Below are positions 27,551 to 36,782 of a DNA stretch of 64,000 nucleotides, piece by piece (position 1 is the first letter of the stretch; each line of letters begins with the position of its first letter). The notes under the pieces were generated by a model that saw nothing but the letters and a program-made list of their open reading frames with translations, ran no database searches and was not told the origin of the DNA. The position numbers were made by a program, and so were the translations under genes. Source of the DNA: Nocardia paucivorans NBRC 100373 (GTDB taxonomy: Bacteria > Actinomycetota > Actinomycetes > Mycobacteriales > Mycobacteriaceae); assembly GCF_000308675.1 (NCBI RefSeq), contig NZ_BAGE01000038.1, forward strand, positions 186,001 to 250,000, read 5' to 3'.

Positions 27551-28194
27551 GCCCCGTCCACTCGACGACGTTCGCCGTGCTCGAGATCCGACCGGAGCCG
27601 TACGCGGCGGCTCCGGCCCTGACCGCGCGGGTCGGTATCGCCGCCCTCGCCGAAGAACCCGTGCATGCGATCGCCCTGCGCGCCCAAGTGCGGATCCAGC
27701 CGTCCCGCCGCTGTTACTCGGAGGAGGAAAGCGTCGGCCTGACCGATCTGTTCGGTGCGCGGGAGCGCTGGCAGGACACCCAACGATCGTTCCTCTGGAT
27801 GCACTGCGCCACCATGGTTCCCGGCTTCTCCGGTGGCGCCGAAGTGGATCTGCCGATGCCCTGCACCTACGACTTCGAGGTGACCGCATCGAAGTATCTG
27901 CACGCATTGCGCGGCGGCACGGTGCCGCTGCTGTTTCTGTTCAGCGGCACGGTGTTCATCAAGGGCAGCGATGGATTCGCGATCCAGCAGATCCCCTGGG
28001 ACCGCGAGGACAGCTTCGATATGCCGGTTTCGGTATGGCAGGACCTGATGGCCGCGCATTTCCCGAACGCCGGCTGGCTACGCCTGCACCGGGACACCCT
28101 CGACGCGCTGAACGCCTACAAAACCGGTCATGGCCTGCTCGGTTTCGACGATGCGGTGACCCGACTACTGGACCGTGCCGAGGAGTTGTCGTGA
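27547..28194 (+). CDS. DUF6084 family protein, hydrogenase operon
   Basis: A 215-residue soluble protein overlapping both neighbours (ATGA before, GTGA after). It has a beta-rich first half (TTFAVLEIRPEPYAA, VHAIALRAQVRIQP) resembling an immunoglobulin-like or C2-like layer, a central WMHCATMVPGFSG, and a terminal ANQAY-like helical part. One Cys near residue 56 and one near 83 are the only possible metal ligands visible. The family occurs in the same operon position in Streptomyces and Nocardia as far as I recall. No biochemical role is known. Confidence 0.72.
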   Translation: MSPVHSTTFAVLEIRPEPYAAAPALTARVGIAALAEEPVHAIALRAQVRIQPSRRCYSEEESVGLTDLFGARERWQDTQRSFLWMHCATMVPGFSGGAEVDLPMPCTYDFEVTASKYLHALRGGTVPLLFLFSGTVFIKGSDGFAIQQIPWDREDSFDMPVSVWQDLMAAHFPNAGWLRLHRDTLDALNAYKTGHGLLGFDDAVTRLLDRAEELS

Positions 28195-29516
28195 TCACCG
28201 ATCCGCGTGCCCGGGCCCGCGCCGTCGCCGACGCGGTGCTCTACGAGGGCTACCTGCTCTACCCCTATCGGGCGGACGCACCCAAGAACCGGTCGCGCTG
28301 GCAGTTCGGGGTGTTGGGACCGACCGGGGCCGCCGAGACCGCGCTGGGCGAAGACTCGTCCCTGTCGGCCCGGTTCCTGCTCGAGCCGGTCACGGATCCC
28401 GTGCTGACGTGGACGATCCGATTCCTGCAGCTTCAGCGGCGTCGAGCGGTGGACAACGCCGGCACCCGGGTCGACGAACTGATCGTCGATGCGCAGACCC
28501 GGCCGTCCTGGGACGAGGCCGTCGCACGAGAGATCGTCGTCGGGCCCGTGGCGCCCGTGTCCTGTGTGCGTGCCCTGACGGTTCCCGGTGGTGTCGACAC
28601 CGAGGAGATCGTGGACGCCTCGGGCCGGCCGGCCGGAGCGTTCGTGCGGACCCGGGAACCGCTCACGGGTGAGTTCGAGCTCGCCGTCGAGCAGGACGAC
28701 GGATTTCTGCGACTCGCGGTCACGGTGCGCAATGTGGGCGCGCCCGCGACCGATGCACCGGATGCCACCGCACACTCGCTGCTCGGAGCGCACGTCATCG
28801 CCGAAGTGGCCGGGGGCCGATTCGTTTCGTGTCTGGATCCCCCACCCGCCGCCGCGGCCGCGGTCGCGCGCTGTGACCGATATCGGTGTTTCCCGGTCCT
28901 GGCCGGCCCACCCGGTGACCACAGTCTGCTGTTGATCTCTCCGATCATCCTCTACGACCACCCGGAGATCGCGGAACAGAGCCCGGGCGCGCTGTTCGAC
29001 TCCACCGAGATCGACGAGCTGCTCACCCTGCGGGTGCTGACGATGACCGATGCGGAGAAGGCGGCCGCGCGCGCGACCGATCCTCGCGCGGCCGAGATCA
29101 TCGATCGCTGCGAGGCCGTGTCCCCGGACATGATGCAACAGCTCCACGGGGTGCTGCGGGATCCGTATTCGGATGGCTCGCCCCTGGTACCCGAGGTTCC
29201 GCACGGGGGGCAGTGGTGGGATCCGGCGGTCGACGGCGCGGTGCGCCCGGACGCCGACGCGGTGCCGGTCGCGGGGGTGTTGGTGCGCAGTGGTAGTCGG
29301 GTGCGGCTGCATCCGTCCCGTCGGGCCGATGCCCAGGACCTGTTCGTCGCCGGCCGGTCCGCCCGGGTCGTCTCGGTGCACGAGGACGTGGACGGGCAGG
29401 CGCACGTCGGTGTGGTGCTGGACGACGACCCCGCGGCCGAGCTGCACGAATGGTACGGCCGCTACCTGTATTTCGCCCCCGACGAACTGGAGCCGCTCGA
29501 CGACCCCGAGAAGTGA
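28191..29516 (+). CDS. uncharacterised hydrogenase-operon protein, 441 aa
   Basis: A 441-residue protein with a GTG start overlapping the DUF6084 stop. It begins ARAVADAVLYEGYLLYPYRADAPKNRSRWQFG, followed by a long beta-rich region and a C-terminal SH3-like barrel (VRLHPSRRADAQDLFVAGR, VVSVHEDVDGQAHVGVVLDDD, then RYLYFAPDELEPL). That tail resembles domains that clamp or cap redox partners. No signal peptide, membrane helix or cysteine cluster is visible. By context it belongs to the hydrogenase assembly or electron-transfer module. I do not recognise a characterised homologue. Confidence 0.7.
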   Translation: MITDPRARARAVADAVLYEGYLLYPYRADAPKNRSRWQFGVLGPTGAAETALGEDSSLSARFLLEPVTDPVLTWTIRFLQLQRRRAVDNAGTRVDELIVDAQTRPSWDEAVAREIVVGPVAPVSCVRALTVPGGVDTEEIVDASGRPAGAFVRTREPLTGEFELAVEQDDGFLRLAVTVRNVGAPATDAPDATAHSLLGAHVIAEVAGGRFVSCLDPPPAAAAAVARCDRYRCFPVLAGPPGDHSLLLISPIILYDHPEIAEQSPGALFDSTEIDELLTLRVLTMTDAEKAAARATDPRAAEIIDRCEAVSPDMMQQLHGVLRDPYSDGSPLVPEVPHGGQWWDPAVDGAVRPDADAVPVAGVLVRSGSRVRLHPSRRADAQDLFVAGRSARVVSVHEDVDGQAHVGVVLDDDPAAELHEWYGRYLYFAPDELEPLDDPEK

Positions 29517-29529
29517 AAGGAAGTTCGTG

Positions 29530-29649
29530 ATGCAAACGGTGGGAGTGATCTCGACGGCGGTGGTGGCCGTGCTGGCGGCGGTCGGGCTCTATGTCGGTGT
29601 GCGGTCGATACCGGACCTGCGCAGATATCTGCGAATGCGGCAGATGTAG
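29530..29649 (+). CDS. DUF6893-like single-pass small protein, 39 aa
   Basis: A 39-residue protein starting at ATG 29530 behind AAAGGAAG. One transmembrane helix (about residues 5-25, GVISTAVVAVLAAVGLYVGV) is followed by the basic, conserved-looking tail RSIPDLRRYLRMRQM. Such tiny proteins recur in actinobacterial hydrogenase operons. As neither hydrogenase subunit has a membrane anchor, this peptide is a candidate tether to the membrane or to the quinone-reducing partner. That is inference from topology and position. Confidence 0.68.
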   Translation: MQTVGVISTAVVAVLAAVGLYVGVRSIPDLRRYLRMRQM

Positions 29650-29671
29650 CGGCGGACCGGAAGGAGACGTC

Positions 29672-29986
29672 ATGCAGGACCGCAGCGAAGAACCCCAACA
29701 GGAACGTGGCGAACCGGGCTCCCGCGATACCGGGGCCGAAACCGCGGCCGGCGGTCCCGTCGAACGGGAATCGGGTGATATCGGGCACGAGGAGACGACC
29801 TCCGCCCCCGGCGCCGATCCCGAGCGACGGACCGAGTTCACCTCGAAACCGGGCTCCGGCGAACCGGTGACCCCGCCCTACGCGGAACGCAAGGAAACCG
29901 CCAACGAACCGGAGGAGACGGCGACTGGCACGGTCGACGAGGCGAATGTCGGTGGGGCGACATCGCCGACCGAGGAACAGGAGTGA
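29672..29986 (+). CDS. acidic, disordered protein of the hydrogenase operon
   Basis: A 104-residue protein with ATG 29672 preceded by AAGGAGACGTC. It is dominated by E, G, T, P and S (for example EEPQQERGEPGSRDTGAE and NEPEETATGTVDEANVG), lacks cysteine and aromatic core residues except one Tyr, and is predicted disordered over its whole length. It sits between the 39-residue membrane peptide and the maturation protease. The strong ribosome site argues that it is expressed. A role as a charged linker, chaperone-like spacer or stress-protective peptide is possible but not shown. Confidence 0.6.
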   Translation: MQDRSEEPQQERGEPGSRDTGAETAAGGPVERESGDIGHEETTSAPGADPERRTEFTSKPGSGEPVTPPYAERKETANEPEETATGTVDEANVGGATSPTEEQE

Positions 29987-29999
29987 GCCGACGGACAGG

Positions 30000-30533
30000 G
30001 TGCTGATCGCCGGGATCGGCAATATCTTCCTCGGCGACGACGGATTCGGGCCCGAGGTGGTGCGGCGGCTGCCGGACCACCCCAGGCCCGGTGTGCGCGT
30101 CGTGGACTACGGCATCCGCGGGATGCATCTCGCCTACGACCTGCTCGCCCCCTGGGAGGCATTGGTGCTGGTCGACGCGGTGCCCGACCGCGGCGCGCCG
30201 GGCCGGATCGAGGTATTCGGCCCCGAAGAACCGGAAAACCCGCACACCGCGCGCCTCGACGCACACGCGATGACACCGGACGCGGTGTTCGCCGGGTTGC
30301 GCGCCCTGGGCGGCGCACCGCCGCCGACGGTTGTCGTCGGCTGCCAGGTGTCCTCGGTGGCGGAGGGGATCGGCCTGTCCGGGCCCGTCGCCGCCGCGGT
30401 GGACGAAGCGGTCGACGCCGTGGGGTGGGTCCTCGACGGGTTCCTCGTCCACGGTGATCAGCACCTCGGCGGTGCCGCGGAGCCGAACCGTTGCGCCTCG
30501 CCCACGCAGACCACGGCGCGACAGGAGGACTGA
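30000..30533 (+). CDS. hydrogenase maturation protease (HyaD/HupD family)
   Basis: A 177-residue endopeptidase that removes the C-terminal tail of the large subunit after nickel insertion. It begins VLIAGIGNIFLGDDGFGPEVV, the family N-terminus, which includes the nickel-sensing Glu/Asp pocket. The second acidic motif is VLVDAVPDRG (Asp about residue 60), and the His is in RLDAHAMTPD. GTG 30000 is the best start from homology. An ATG at 29946 would extend it back into the preceding gene and has only a short GAGG. The neighbouring hhyL carries a matching 22-residue tail. Confidence 0.88.
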   Translation: MLIAGIGNIFLGDDGFGPEVVRRLPDHPRPGVRVVDYGIRGMHLAYDLLAPWEALVLVDAVPDRGAPGRIEVFGPEEPENPHTARLDAHAMTPDAVFAGLRALGGAPPPTVVVGCQVSSVAEGIGLSGPVAAAVDEAVDAVGWVLDGFLVHGDQHLGGAAEPNRCASPTQTTARQED

Positions 30534-30536
30534 CCG

Positions 30537-30779
30537 ATGTGCCTCGGGATCCCGGGACAGGTGGTGGAGATTCTCGCCGATTACCACGACCAGGTGGCGC
30601 TCGTCGATGTCGCCGGCGAGCGGCGGAAGGTGAATATCGGTTTGCTGGAAGACGATCCGGCACATCCGGGGGACTGGGTGATCATCCACATGGGCTTCGC
30701 CGTGGAGAAAACGGATGAGGCGGGCGCCGCGACCGTCATGGGCGGGCTGCGCCTGCTCCAACGTGGAGACCGACCATGA
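30537..30779 (+). CDS. hypC: hydrogenase maturation chaperone HypC (first copy)
   Basis: An 80-residue HypC/HupF protein. The obligatory N-terminal Cys2 is in MCLGIPGQVVEI, and the rest is the small OB-like barrel ending VIIHMGFAVEKTDEAGA. HypC carries the Fe(CN)2CO fragment between HypD and the large-subunit precursor. It overlaps hypF by 4 bases. A second, longer HypC is encoded after hypF, so the two may act at different steps. Confidence 0.93.
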   Translation: MCLGIPGQVVEILADYHDQVALVDVAGERRKVNIGLLEDDPAHPGDWVIIHMGFAVEKTDEAGAATVMGGLRLLQRGDRP

Positions 30780-33106
30780 GCAGCACCGAACGCCGGCGGT
30801 GGCGCCTCCTGGTGCGCGGGGTGGTCCAGGGCGTGGGATTCCGGCCCTTCGTCTACACCACCGCCGCCGAATTGGCCCTGTCCGGCAGCGTCGGCAACGA
30901 CAGCAGCGGGGTGATCGTGGAGATCGAGGGCCCACCTGCGGCGCTCGATGAATTCGTCGAACGGCTGCGCCTGCGACCACCACCGTTGGCGGTGATCGAC
31001 TCGATCGACCGTACCGATATCCCACCACGCGGGGGCACCGGCTTCCGGATCACCGACACCACCCGCGGCGGTGGGCGAACCCTGGCCTCACCGGACGTCG
31101 CCATCTGCGCCGACTGCGAGCGCGAACTGCGCGACCCCGACAACCGGCGCTACCGGCACCCGTTCATCAACTGCACCAACTGTGGGCCGCGTTTCACCAT
31201 CATCGCGAGCCTGCCGTACGACCGGGAACGGACCTCCATGGCGGATTTCGCCATGTGCGACCGTTGCGCGGCGGAATACACCGACCCCACCGATCGGCGA
31301 TTCCACGCCCAGCCGATCGCCTGTCCCGACTGTGGCCCCATCCTGATGTACTCGGAGCCGGGCAGCGGTGACCCGCTCGCCCGGGCCCGAGAACTGTTGC
31401 GCGCGGGTGGCATTCTCGCCGTCAAGGGAATCGGCGGCTACCACCTGGCCTGCGATGCCGCGAACGAAGCGGCCGTCGCGGAGCTGCGCAGGCGGAAACG
31501 CCGCGGGGACAAACCCTTCGCCGTGATGGTGGCCGACCTCGCCACGGCCCGGGCCATCGTGACGGTGGACGATGCGGCCGCCGCATTGTTGACCGGTCCG
31601 GCCCGACCGATCGTGCTGCTACCGCGCCGGGACAGGCCCGGCAACACCCCCCCGGGCCCCGAGACCGCGACAATCACCGGGACATACGGTCTCATCCCCG
31701 CCGAGTTGGTGGCACCCGGTAATCCGGACCTGGGTGTCATGCTCGCCTACACCCCTTTGCACCTGCTGTTGTTCGGTCTGCCCGGCGATCCGCCCGGCCC
31801 GCGATCACTGGTGATGACCTCGGGCAACCTCGGTGGTGAGCCGATCTGCTACGAGGACTCCGACGCCCGAACCCGGCTCGCCGAGCTCGCCGACGCCCGG
31901 CTGTCGCACAATCGGCGCATCCTGGTGCCGTGCGACGACTCGGTGGTGCGCTCGCTCGACGGCGCCGAACTGCCCGTGCGCAGATCGCGCGGCTATGCCC
32001 CGCTACCGGTGGCGTTGCCGGTCCCGCTGCCGCCGACCCTCGCCGTCGGTGCCGATCTGAAGAATACCTGCGCCGTGGCCGACGGTCGTGTGGCCTGGCT
32101 GAGCCAGCACATCGGTGATATGGACGATCTGGCCACCCTGCGCGCCTTCGACGCCGCCGAACGCCACCTCGAGGAGTTGACGGCGGTGCGACCGGAACAG
32201 GTGGCCGCCGACGCACACCCCGGCTACCGGTCCACCGAATGGGCGCGACGCCACGCGGGCGAACGACCGGTGCGCACCGTACAACACCACCACGCCCATA
32301 TCGCCTCGGTCATGGGGGAACACGGGCTGGACCCCACCGAGACCGTGCTCGGGATCGCGTTCGACGGCACCGGTTACGGGCCCGATGGCGCCATCTGGGG
32401 TGGCGAGGCGCTCGTGGCCGGGTACAAGAGTTATCGGCGAGTGGCGCATCTGAAGTACGTTCCGCTGGCCGGTGGGGACGCCAGTGTGCACCGCCCCTAC
32501 CGGATGGCGTTGGCGCATCTGTGGTCCGCGGGTATCGGATGGTCGGAGGACATCGCCGCGGTGCGCGCCTGCCCCGCCGCCGAGCGCGCGGTACTGGCAC
32601 ACCAGTTCGCCACCGGCTTCAACTGTGTGCCGACCTCGAGTATGGGCCGGTTGTTCGACGCGGTGTCGTCACTGGCCGGGGTGCGCCATGTGGTGGACTA
32701 CGAGGCACAGGCGGCGATCGAACTGGAAGGCCTGTCCCGTCGTGCGCGGCCCGACCCGGCGGGCTACCGGTTCGCCGTCGCCCCCGATCCGGACCCGGCC
32801 CCCATCGATCCGACACCGGTGATCGCGGCGGTGGTCGACGACACCGCACACGGGGTCCCCGCGGCCGTGATCGGTGCCCGCTTCCACGCGGCGGTCGCGC
32901 GACTGGTGCTCGATATCGCCCGCGGTTACGCCGCACCGGCGCAAACCGTCGCGCTGTCGGGCGGAGTGTTCCAGAACGCCCTGCTGTTGTCCACGGCCCG
33001 GACATTGCTGCGCGCGCACGGATTCCCTGTCATCTGCCCGCGTCGACTGCCGCCCAACGACGGTGGTTTGGCGTTCGGCCAGTTACTCGCCATCGGCGCG
33101 GGTTGA
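30776..33106 (+). CDS. hypF: carbamoyltransferase HypF
   Basis: A 776-residue enzyme that makes the cyanide ligands by carbamoylating HypE from carbamoyl phosphate. All four domains are visible. The N-terminal acylphosphatase domain is VRGVVQGVGFRPFVY. Two zinc-finger-like CxxC pairs (CADCERELRDP and CTNCGPRF, then CDRCAAEY and CPDCGP) follow. Next is the YrdC-like domain (GGILAVKGIGGYHLACDA, KRRGDKPFAVM). The Kae1-like C-terminal domain has VQHHHAHIASVMGEH and GIAFDGTGYG with ALSGGVFQN. Length is normal. It is flanked by two hypC genes. Confidence 0.96.
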   Translation: MSSTERRRWRLLVRGVVQGVGFRPFVYTTAAELALSGSVGNDSSGVIVEIEGPPAALDEFVERLRLRPPPLAVIDSIDRTDIPPRGGTGFRITDTTRGGGRTLASPDVAICADCERELRDPDNRRYRHPFINCTNCGPRFTIIASLPYDRERTSMADFAMCDRCAAEYTDPTDRRFHAQPIACPDCGPILMYSEPGSGDPLARARELLRAGGILAVKGIGGYHLACDAANEAAVAELRRRKRRGDKPFAVMVADLATARAIVTVDDAAAALLTGPARPIVLLPRRDRPGNTPPGPETATITGTYGLIPAELVAPGNPDLGVMLAYTPLHLLLFGLPGDPPGPRSLVMTSGNLGGEPICYEDSDARTRLAELADARLSHNRRILVPCDDSVVRSLDGAELPVRRSRGYAPLPVALPVPLPPTLAVGADLKNTCAVADGRVAWLSQHIGDMDDLATLRAFDAAERHLEELTAVRPEQVAADAHPGYRSTEWARRHAGERPVRTVQHHHAHIASVMGEHGLDPTETVLGIAFDGTGYGPDGAIWGGEALVAGYKSYRRVAHLKYVPLAGGDASVHRPYRMALAHLWSAGIGWSEDIAAVRACPAAERAVLAHQFATGFNCVPTSSMGRLFDAVSSLAGVRHVVDYEAQAAIELEGLSRRARPDPAGYRFAVAPDPDPAPIDPTPVIAAVVDDTAHGVPAAVIGARFHAAVARLVLDIARGYAAPAQTVALSGGVFQNALLLSTARTLLRAHGFPVICPRRLPPNDGGLAFGQLLAIGAG

Positions 33107-33125
33107 GTGGAAAGGAGGAGCGGCC

Positions 33126-33449
33126 ATGTGCCTGGCGGTTCCCGGAAAGGTGATCGAAACGCACGAACGCGACGGCACCCCGATGTCGGTCGTCGACTTC
33201 GGGGGCGTGCACAAGGACGTTTGCCTGCAATACATCCCGGATGTGGCGATCGGTGACTACGTGATCGTCCACGTCGGGTTCGCGATCCAGCGTCTGGACG
33301 AGGCGTCCGCGCTGAAGACCCTGGCCGAATTCGAACATCTCGGGGTGTTGAACGAGGAGTTCGGGGACGGCTTCGCCACCGCGGCCCGTCAGGCGGGTGT
33401 GGAGAACCCGGAGACCGCGCGACCCGAGGAACCGGAGGACACACCATGA
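33126..33449 (+). CDS. hypC: hydrogenase maturation chaperone HypC (second copy)
   Basis: A 107-residue HypC beginning [12 protein letters not shown] with the essential Cys2. The barrel ends [20 protein letters not shown], followed by a 35-residue acidic helical tail ([16 protein letters not shown]...) absent from the first copy. AAAGGAGGAGC precedes the ATG. It overlaps hypD by 4 bases, which suggests it is the dedicated partner of HypD, while the copy at 30537 may serve the large subunit. That division of labour is inference. Confidence 0.92.
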   Translation: MCLAVPGKVIETHERDGTPMSVVDFGGVHKDVCLQYIPDVAIGDYVIVHVGFAIQRLDEASALKTLAEFEHLGVLNEEFGDGFATAARQAGVENPETARPEEPEDTP

Positions 33450-34558
33450 AATATCTCGACGAGTTCAGCAATCCCGAGTTGGCCAAACGCCTACTCGATC
33501 GTATTCGCGCCACCACCACCAGGCGTTGGGCATTGATGGAGGTCTGCGGTGGGCAGACGCATTCGATCATCCGCCACGGTATCGACCAGTTGCTGCCCGA
33601 TCAGATCGAGATGATCCACGGTCCGGGCTGTCCGGTGTGTGTGACGCCGTTGTCGGTCATCGACAAGGCGCTCGAGATCGCCGCGCGACCTGGGGTGATC
33701 TTCTGCTCGTTCGGCGATATGTTGCGCGTGCCGGGCAGTGACAGGGATCTTTTCCGCGTCAAGAGCGAGGGCGGCGACGTGCGAGTGGTGTACTCGCCGT
33801 TGGATGCCCTCGAACTGGCCAAGGCCAACCCCGACCATCAGGTCGTCTTCTTCGGTATCGGTTTCGAGACCACCGCTCCGGCCAATGCGATGACCGTCTA
33901 TCAGGCGCAACGTCTCGGCATCACGAACTTCTCGCTGCTGGTGTCGCATGTGCTGGTCCCACCGGCGATCGCCGCGATCATGGAATCACCGCTGTGTCGG
34001 GTCCAGGGATTTCTGCTGGCCGGTCACGTCTGCACGGTCATGGGCACCGAGGAATACCCACCGCTGGTGCAGCGGTACCGGGTCCCCATGGTGGTCACCG
34101 GTTTCGAACCGCTCGATATCCTCGAGGGCATCCGGCGCACGGTCACCCAACTGGAGGCCGGACGGTACGAGTTGGACAACGCCTATCCGCGGGCGGTCGC
34201 GGCGACGGGAAATCCGGCGGCGAAGGCGATGCTGGCGGACGTTTTCGAGGTGACCGACCGGGCCTGGCGCGGTATCGGCGTCATTCCGAACAGCGGCTGG
34301 CGGTTGTCGGAGCGCTACCGCGCCTACGACGCGGAGCACCGCTTCTCCGTCGGTGAACTGAACACCGCGGAATCGGCGGTCTGCCGTTCGGGTGAAGTGC
34401 TGCAGGGGCTGATCAAACCGCACGAGTGCGCCGCATTCGGCACCCGGTGCACACCGCGCAATCCGCTGGGGGCCACCATGGTTTCCTCGGAGGGCGCATG
34501 TGCGGCGTACTACCTGTACCGCCGGCTGGAGCAGCCCGCGGAGGTGGCCCATGCCTGA
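33446..34558 (+). CDS. hypD: hydrogenase maturation factor HypD
   Basis: A 370-residue [4Fe-4S] scaffold on which Fe(CN)2CO is assembled. It shows the catalytic [13 protein letters not shown], the cysteine motif [10 protein letters not shown] (about residues 66-75), [13 protein letters not shown] and [12 protein letters not shown]. The C-terminal iron-sulfur cysteines are near [32 protein letters not shown], read in pieces as CAAFGTRC and [12 protein letters not shown] 33446 overlaps the hypC stop. The length matches the family. Confidence 0.95.
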   Translation: MKYLDEFSNPELAKRLLDRIRATTTRRWALMEVCGGQTHSIIRHGIDQLLPDQIEMIHGPGCPVCVTPLSVIDKALEIAARPGVIFCSFGDMLRVPGSDRDLFRVKSEGGDVRVVYSPLDALELAKANPDHQVVFFGIGFETTAPANAMTVYQAQRLGITNFSLLVSHVLVPPAIAAIMESPLCRVQGFLLAGHVCTVMGTEEYPPLVQRYRVPMVVTGFEPLDILEGIRRTVTQLEAGRYELDNAYPRAVAATGNPAAKAMLADVFEVTDRAWRGIGVIPNSGWRLSERYRAYDAEHRFSVGELNTAESAVCRSGEVLQGLIKPHECAAFGTRCTPRNPLGATMVSSEGACAAYYLYRRLEQPAEVAHA

Positions 34559-35633
34559 GGACCTCGACGTGGCGACACCCGCGACGATCGATATGGACGG
34601 CTGGGTGTGTCCGATGCCGTTGCGGGACGCGCCGAATATCGTCATGGGTCACGGCGGTGGTGGGGCGATGTCGGGTGAACTGATCGAGCACCTGTTCCTC
34701 CCCGCCTTCGGGGCGGCCGCCGACGCGGCCATGGGCGATTCGGCGGTGCTCACCGTCGGGGACAACCGGTTGGCGTTCTCCACCGATTCGTTCGTGGTGA
34801 AACCGATCGTGTTCCCCGGCGGCACCATCGGTGAGCTCGCGGTCAACGGCACCGTCAACGATCTGGCGATGGCAGGCGCGCGTCCGCTGGTGCTGTCGAC
34901 CGCGTTCATCCTGGAGGAGGGCACCCCACTCGCCGAGATCGCGCGCGTGGCGCAGGCGGCGGGCGCCGCCGCGCTGAGCGCCGGGGTAACTCTCGTGACC
35001 GGCGACACCAAAGTGGTCGACGCCGGGCACGGCGACGGGATCTTCATCAACACCACCGGTATCGGAATCATCGACCCCGGTGTCGATATCCGACCACAGC
35101 GGGTGCAACCGGGGGATGTGGTGCTGGTCAGCGGTGAGATCGGCGTGCACGGTATCGCGGTGCTGAGTTGCCGGGAAGGCCTGGAATTCGGTACGACGGT
35201 GTCCAGCGATACCGCGCCACTGCACGGGTTGGTCGCGGCGATGCTGGCCACCGGCGCTGACGTGCACATGATGCGCGACCCCACCCGAGGTGGTGTGGCG
35301 GCGGCATTGAACGAAATCTCTCGCGCTGCGAACGTCGGTGTCACACTGGAGGAGACGAAGCTACCGGTGCCCCCCGCCGTACGCGATGCCTGTGGACTGC
35401 TCGGTCTCGATCCCATGTATGTGGCCAATGAGGGCAAGCTCATCGCATTCGTGGCGGCGCGGGACGCGGATCGAGTGCTGGCGGCGATGCGGGCCCATCC
35501 GCTCGGTGCTCACGCGCAGATCATCGGCGAATGCGTGGCGGAGCATCCGGGCATGGTGGTGACACGCACGAGCCTCGGCGGCACTCGGGTGGTGGATCTG
35601 CCCGCCGGTGAGCAGCTGCCGCGGATCTGTTGA
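34551..35633 (+). CDS. hypE: carbamoyl dehydratase HypE
   Basis: A 360-residue PurM-like ATPase that dehydrates a C-terminal thiocarboxamide to thiocyanate, the donor of cyanide. It ends PRIC, the invariant C-terminal Cys that HypF carbamoylates. The glycine-rich [13 protein letters not shown], the ATP-site TDSFVVKP and [15 protein letters not shown], and [14 protein letters not shown] are present. ATG 34551 overlaps the end of hypD by 8 bases. The set hypA-F is therefore complete in this window. Confidence 0.96.
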   Translation: MPEDLDVATPATIDMDGWVCPMPLRDAPNIVMGHGGGGAMSGELIEHLFLPAFGAAADAAMGDSAVLTVGDNRLAFSTDSFVVKPIVFPGGTIGELAVNGTVNDLAMAGARPLVLSTAFILEEGTPLAEIARVAQAAGAAALSAGVTLVTGDTKVVDAGHGDGIFINTTGIGIIDPGVDIRPQRVQPGDVVLVSGEIGVHGIAVLSCREGLEFGTTVSSDTAPLHGLVAAMLATGADVHMMRDPTRGGVAAALNEISRAANVGVTLEETKLPVPPAVRDACGLLGLDPMYVANEGKLIAFVAARDADRVLAAMRAHPLGAHAQIIGECVAEHPGMVVTRTSLGGTRVVDLPAGEQLPRIC

Positions 35634-35678
35634 CGCGACGCCGTTTTCGGCGCGCCGATGCACAGAAACGAGGTGACC

Positions 35679-36782
35679 ATGGCGGGGGTGTCGGTATCGA
35701 CGATACGTGGCCGATGGTGGGGCCTGGACGCCCGGCAGCGGCGCAGTGTGACCGGAATGGCGCTCGCGGTGATCGCGCTGCACCTGATCGGCTTCGGCGA
35801 ACTGCTGTTGGTCGTGGTGCCCGGCCATTACATCGTCGACGGCGCGGTGTTCGGCGTCGGCCTCGGAATCACCGCCTATACCCTCGGTATGCGGCACGCC
35901 TTCGACGCCGACCATATCGCCGCCATCGATAACACGACGCGCAAACTCGTGGCCGACGGCCGCAAACCCATGTCGGTCGGGTTCTGGTTCTCCCTCGGAC
36001 ACTCCACTATCGTGTTCGTGCTCGTCGCCCTGCTCGCGGCGGGGGTGAAAACACTGGCGGCGAACCTGGAGGACGAGGGTTCCCGCTTGCAGCGGTGGAC
36101 CGGGGTCCTGGGCACCGGGGTTTCGGGTACGTTCCTGATCCTGATCGGATTGTTGAACCTGGTATCGCTGATCGGGATCTGGCGGGTGTTCCGTGGGATA
36201 CGCCGCGGCGGCCACGACGAGGCGGAGTTCGAACGACGACTCGCCAACCGCGGCGCGCTGAACCGGCTGCTCGGTCCGTTGACCCGGGCCGTGCGCGAAC
36301 CCTGGCACATGTATCCGGTCGGGCTGCTGTTCGGTCTCGGCTTCGACACCGTCACCGAGGTGGGTTTGCTGGTGATCGCGGGCGGGGCGGCCGCCACCGA
36401 TCTGCCCTGGTACGCCATTCTGGTGCTGCCCGTTCTGTTCTCGGCGGGCATGTCGCTGTTCGACGCGGTGGATGGCACCTTCATGAACTTCGCCTACGGT
36501 TGGGCGTTCGCCGGACCGCTGCGCACGGTCTACTACAACATCGTGGTCACCGGGCTGTCGGTTGCGGTGGCGCTGCTCATCGGCGCGCAGGAGATCATCT
36601 CGATCCTGACCGAGAAACTGGAGGTGACCTCGGGGCCGGTGGCGTGGATCGGGAATCTCGACCTCGCCGCAATGGGATTCATCATCGTCGCCCTGTTCGT
36701 CCTCACCTGGGCGACGGCCATCGCGATCTGGCGTTTCGGCGATGTCGAACGTCGATGGCGCGCCCGACTTCCGGTGGAATGA
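35679..36782 (+). CDS. HoxN/NixA-type nickel (cobalt) permease
   Basis: A 367-residue NiCoT-family transporter with eight predicted helices. The signature in the second helix, RHAFDADHIAAIDNTTR, carries the H-x4-D-H nickel motif, and FGLGFDTVTEVGLL and LFDAVDGTFMNFAY are the other family signatures. ATG 35679 is chosen because GAGGTGACC lies before it; an ATG at 35658 lacks a ribosome site. It follows hypE by 45 bases and should supply Ni for the hydrogenase. It overlaps the DUF6390 gene by ATGA. Confidence 0.92.
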   Translation: MAGVSVSTIRGRWWGLDARQRRSVTGMALAVIALHLIGFGELLLVVVPGHYIVDGAVFGVGLGITAYTLGMRHAFDADHIAAIDNTTRKLVADGRKPMSVGFWFSLGHSTIVFVLVALLAAGVKTLAANLEDEGSRLQRWTGVLGTGVSGTFLILIGLLNLVSLIGIWRVFRGIRRGGHDEAEFERRLANRGALNRLLGPLTRAVREPWHMYPVGLLFGLGFDTVTEVGLLVIAGGAAATDLPWYAILVLPVLFSAGMSLFDAVDGTFMNFAYGWAFAGPLRTVYYNIVVTGLSVAVALLIGAQEIISILTEKLEVTSGPVAWIGNLDLAAMGFIIVALFVLTWATAIAIWRFGDVERRWRARLPVE

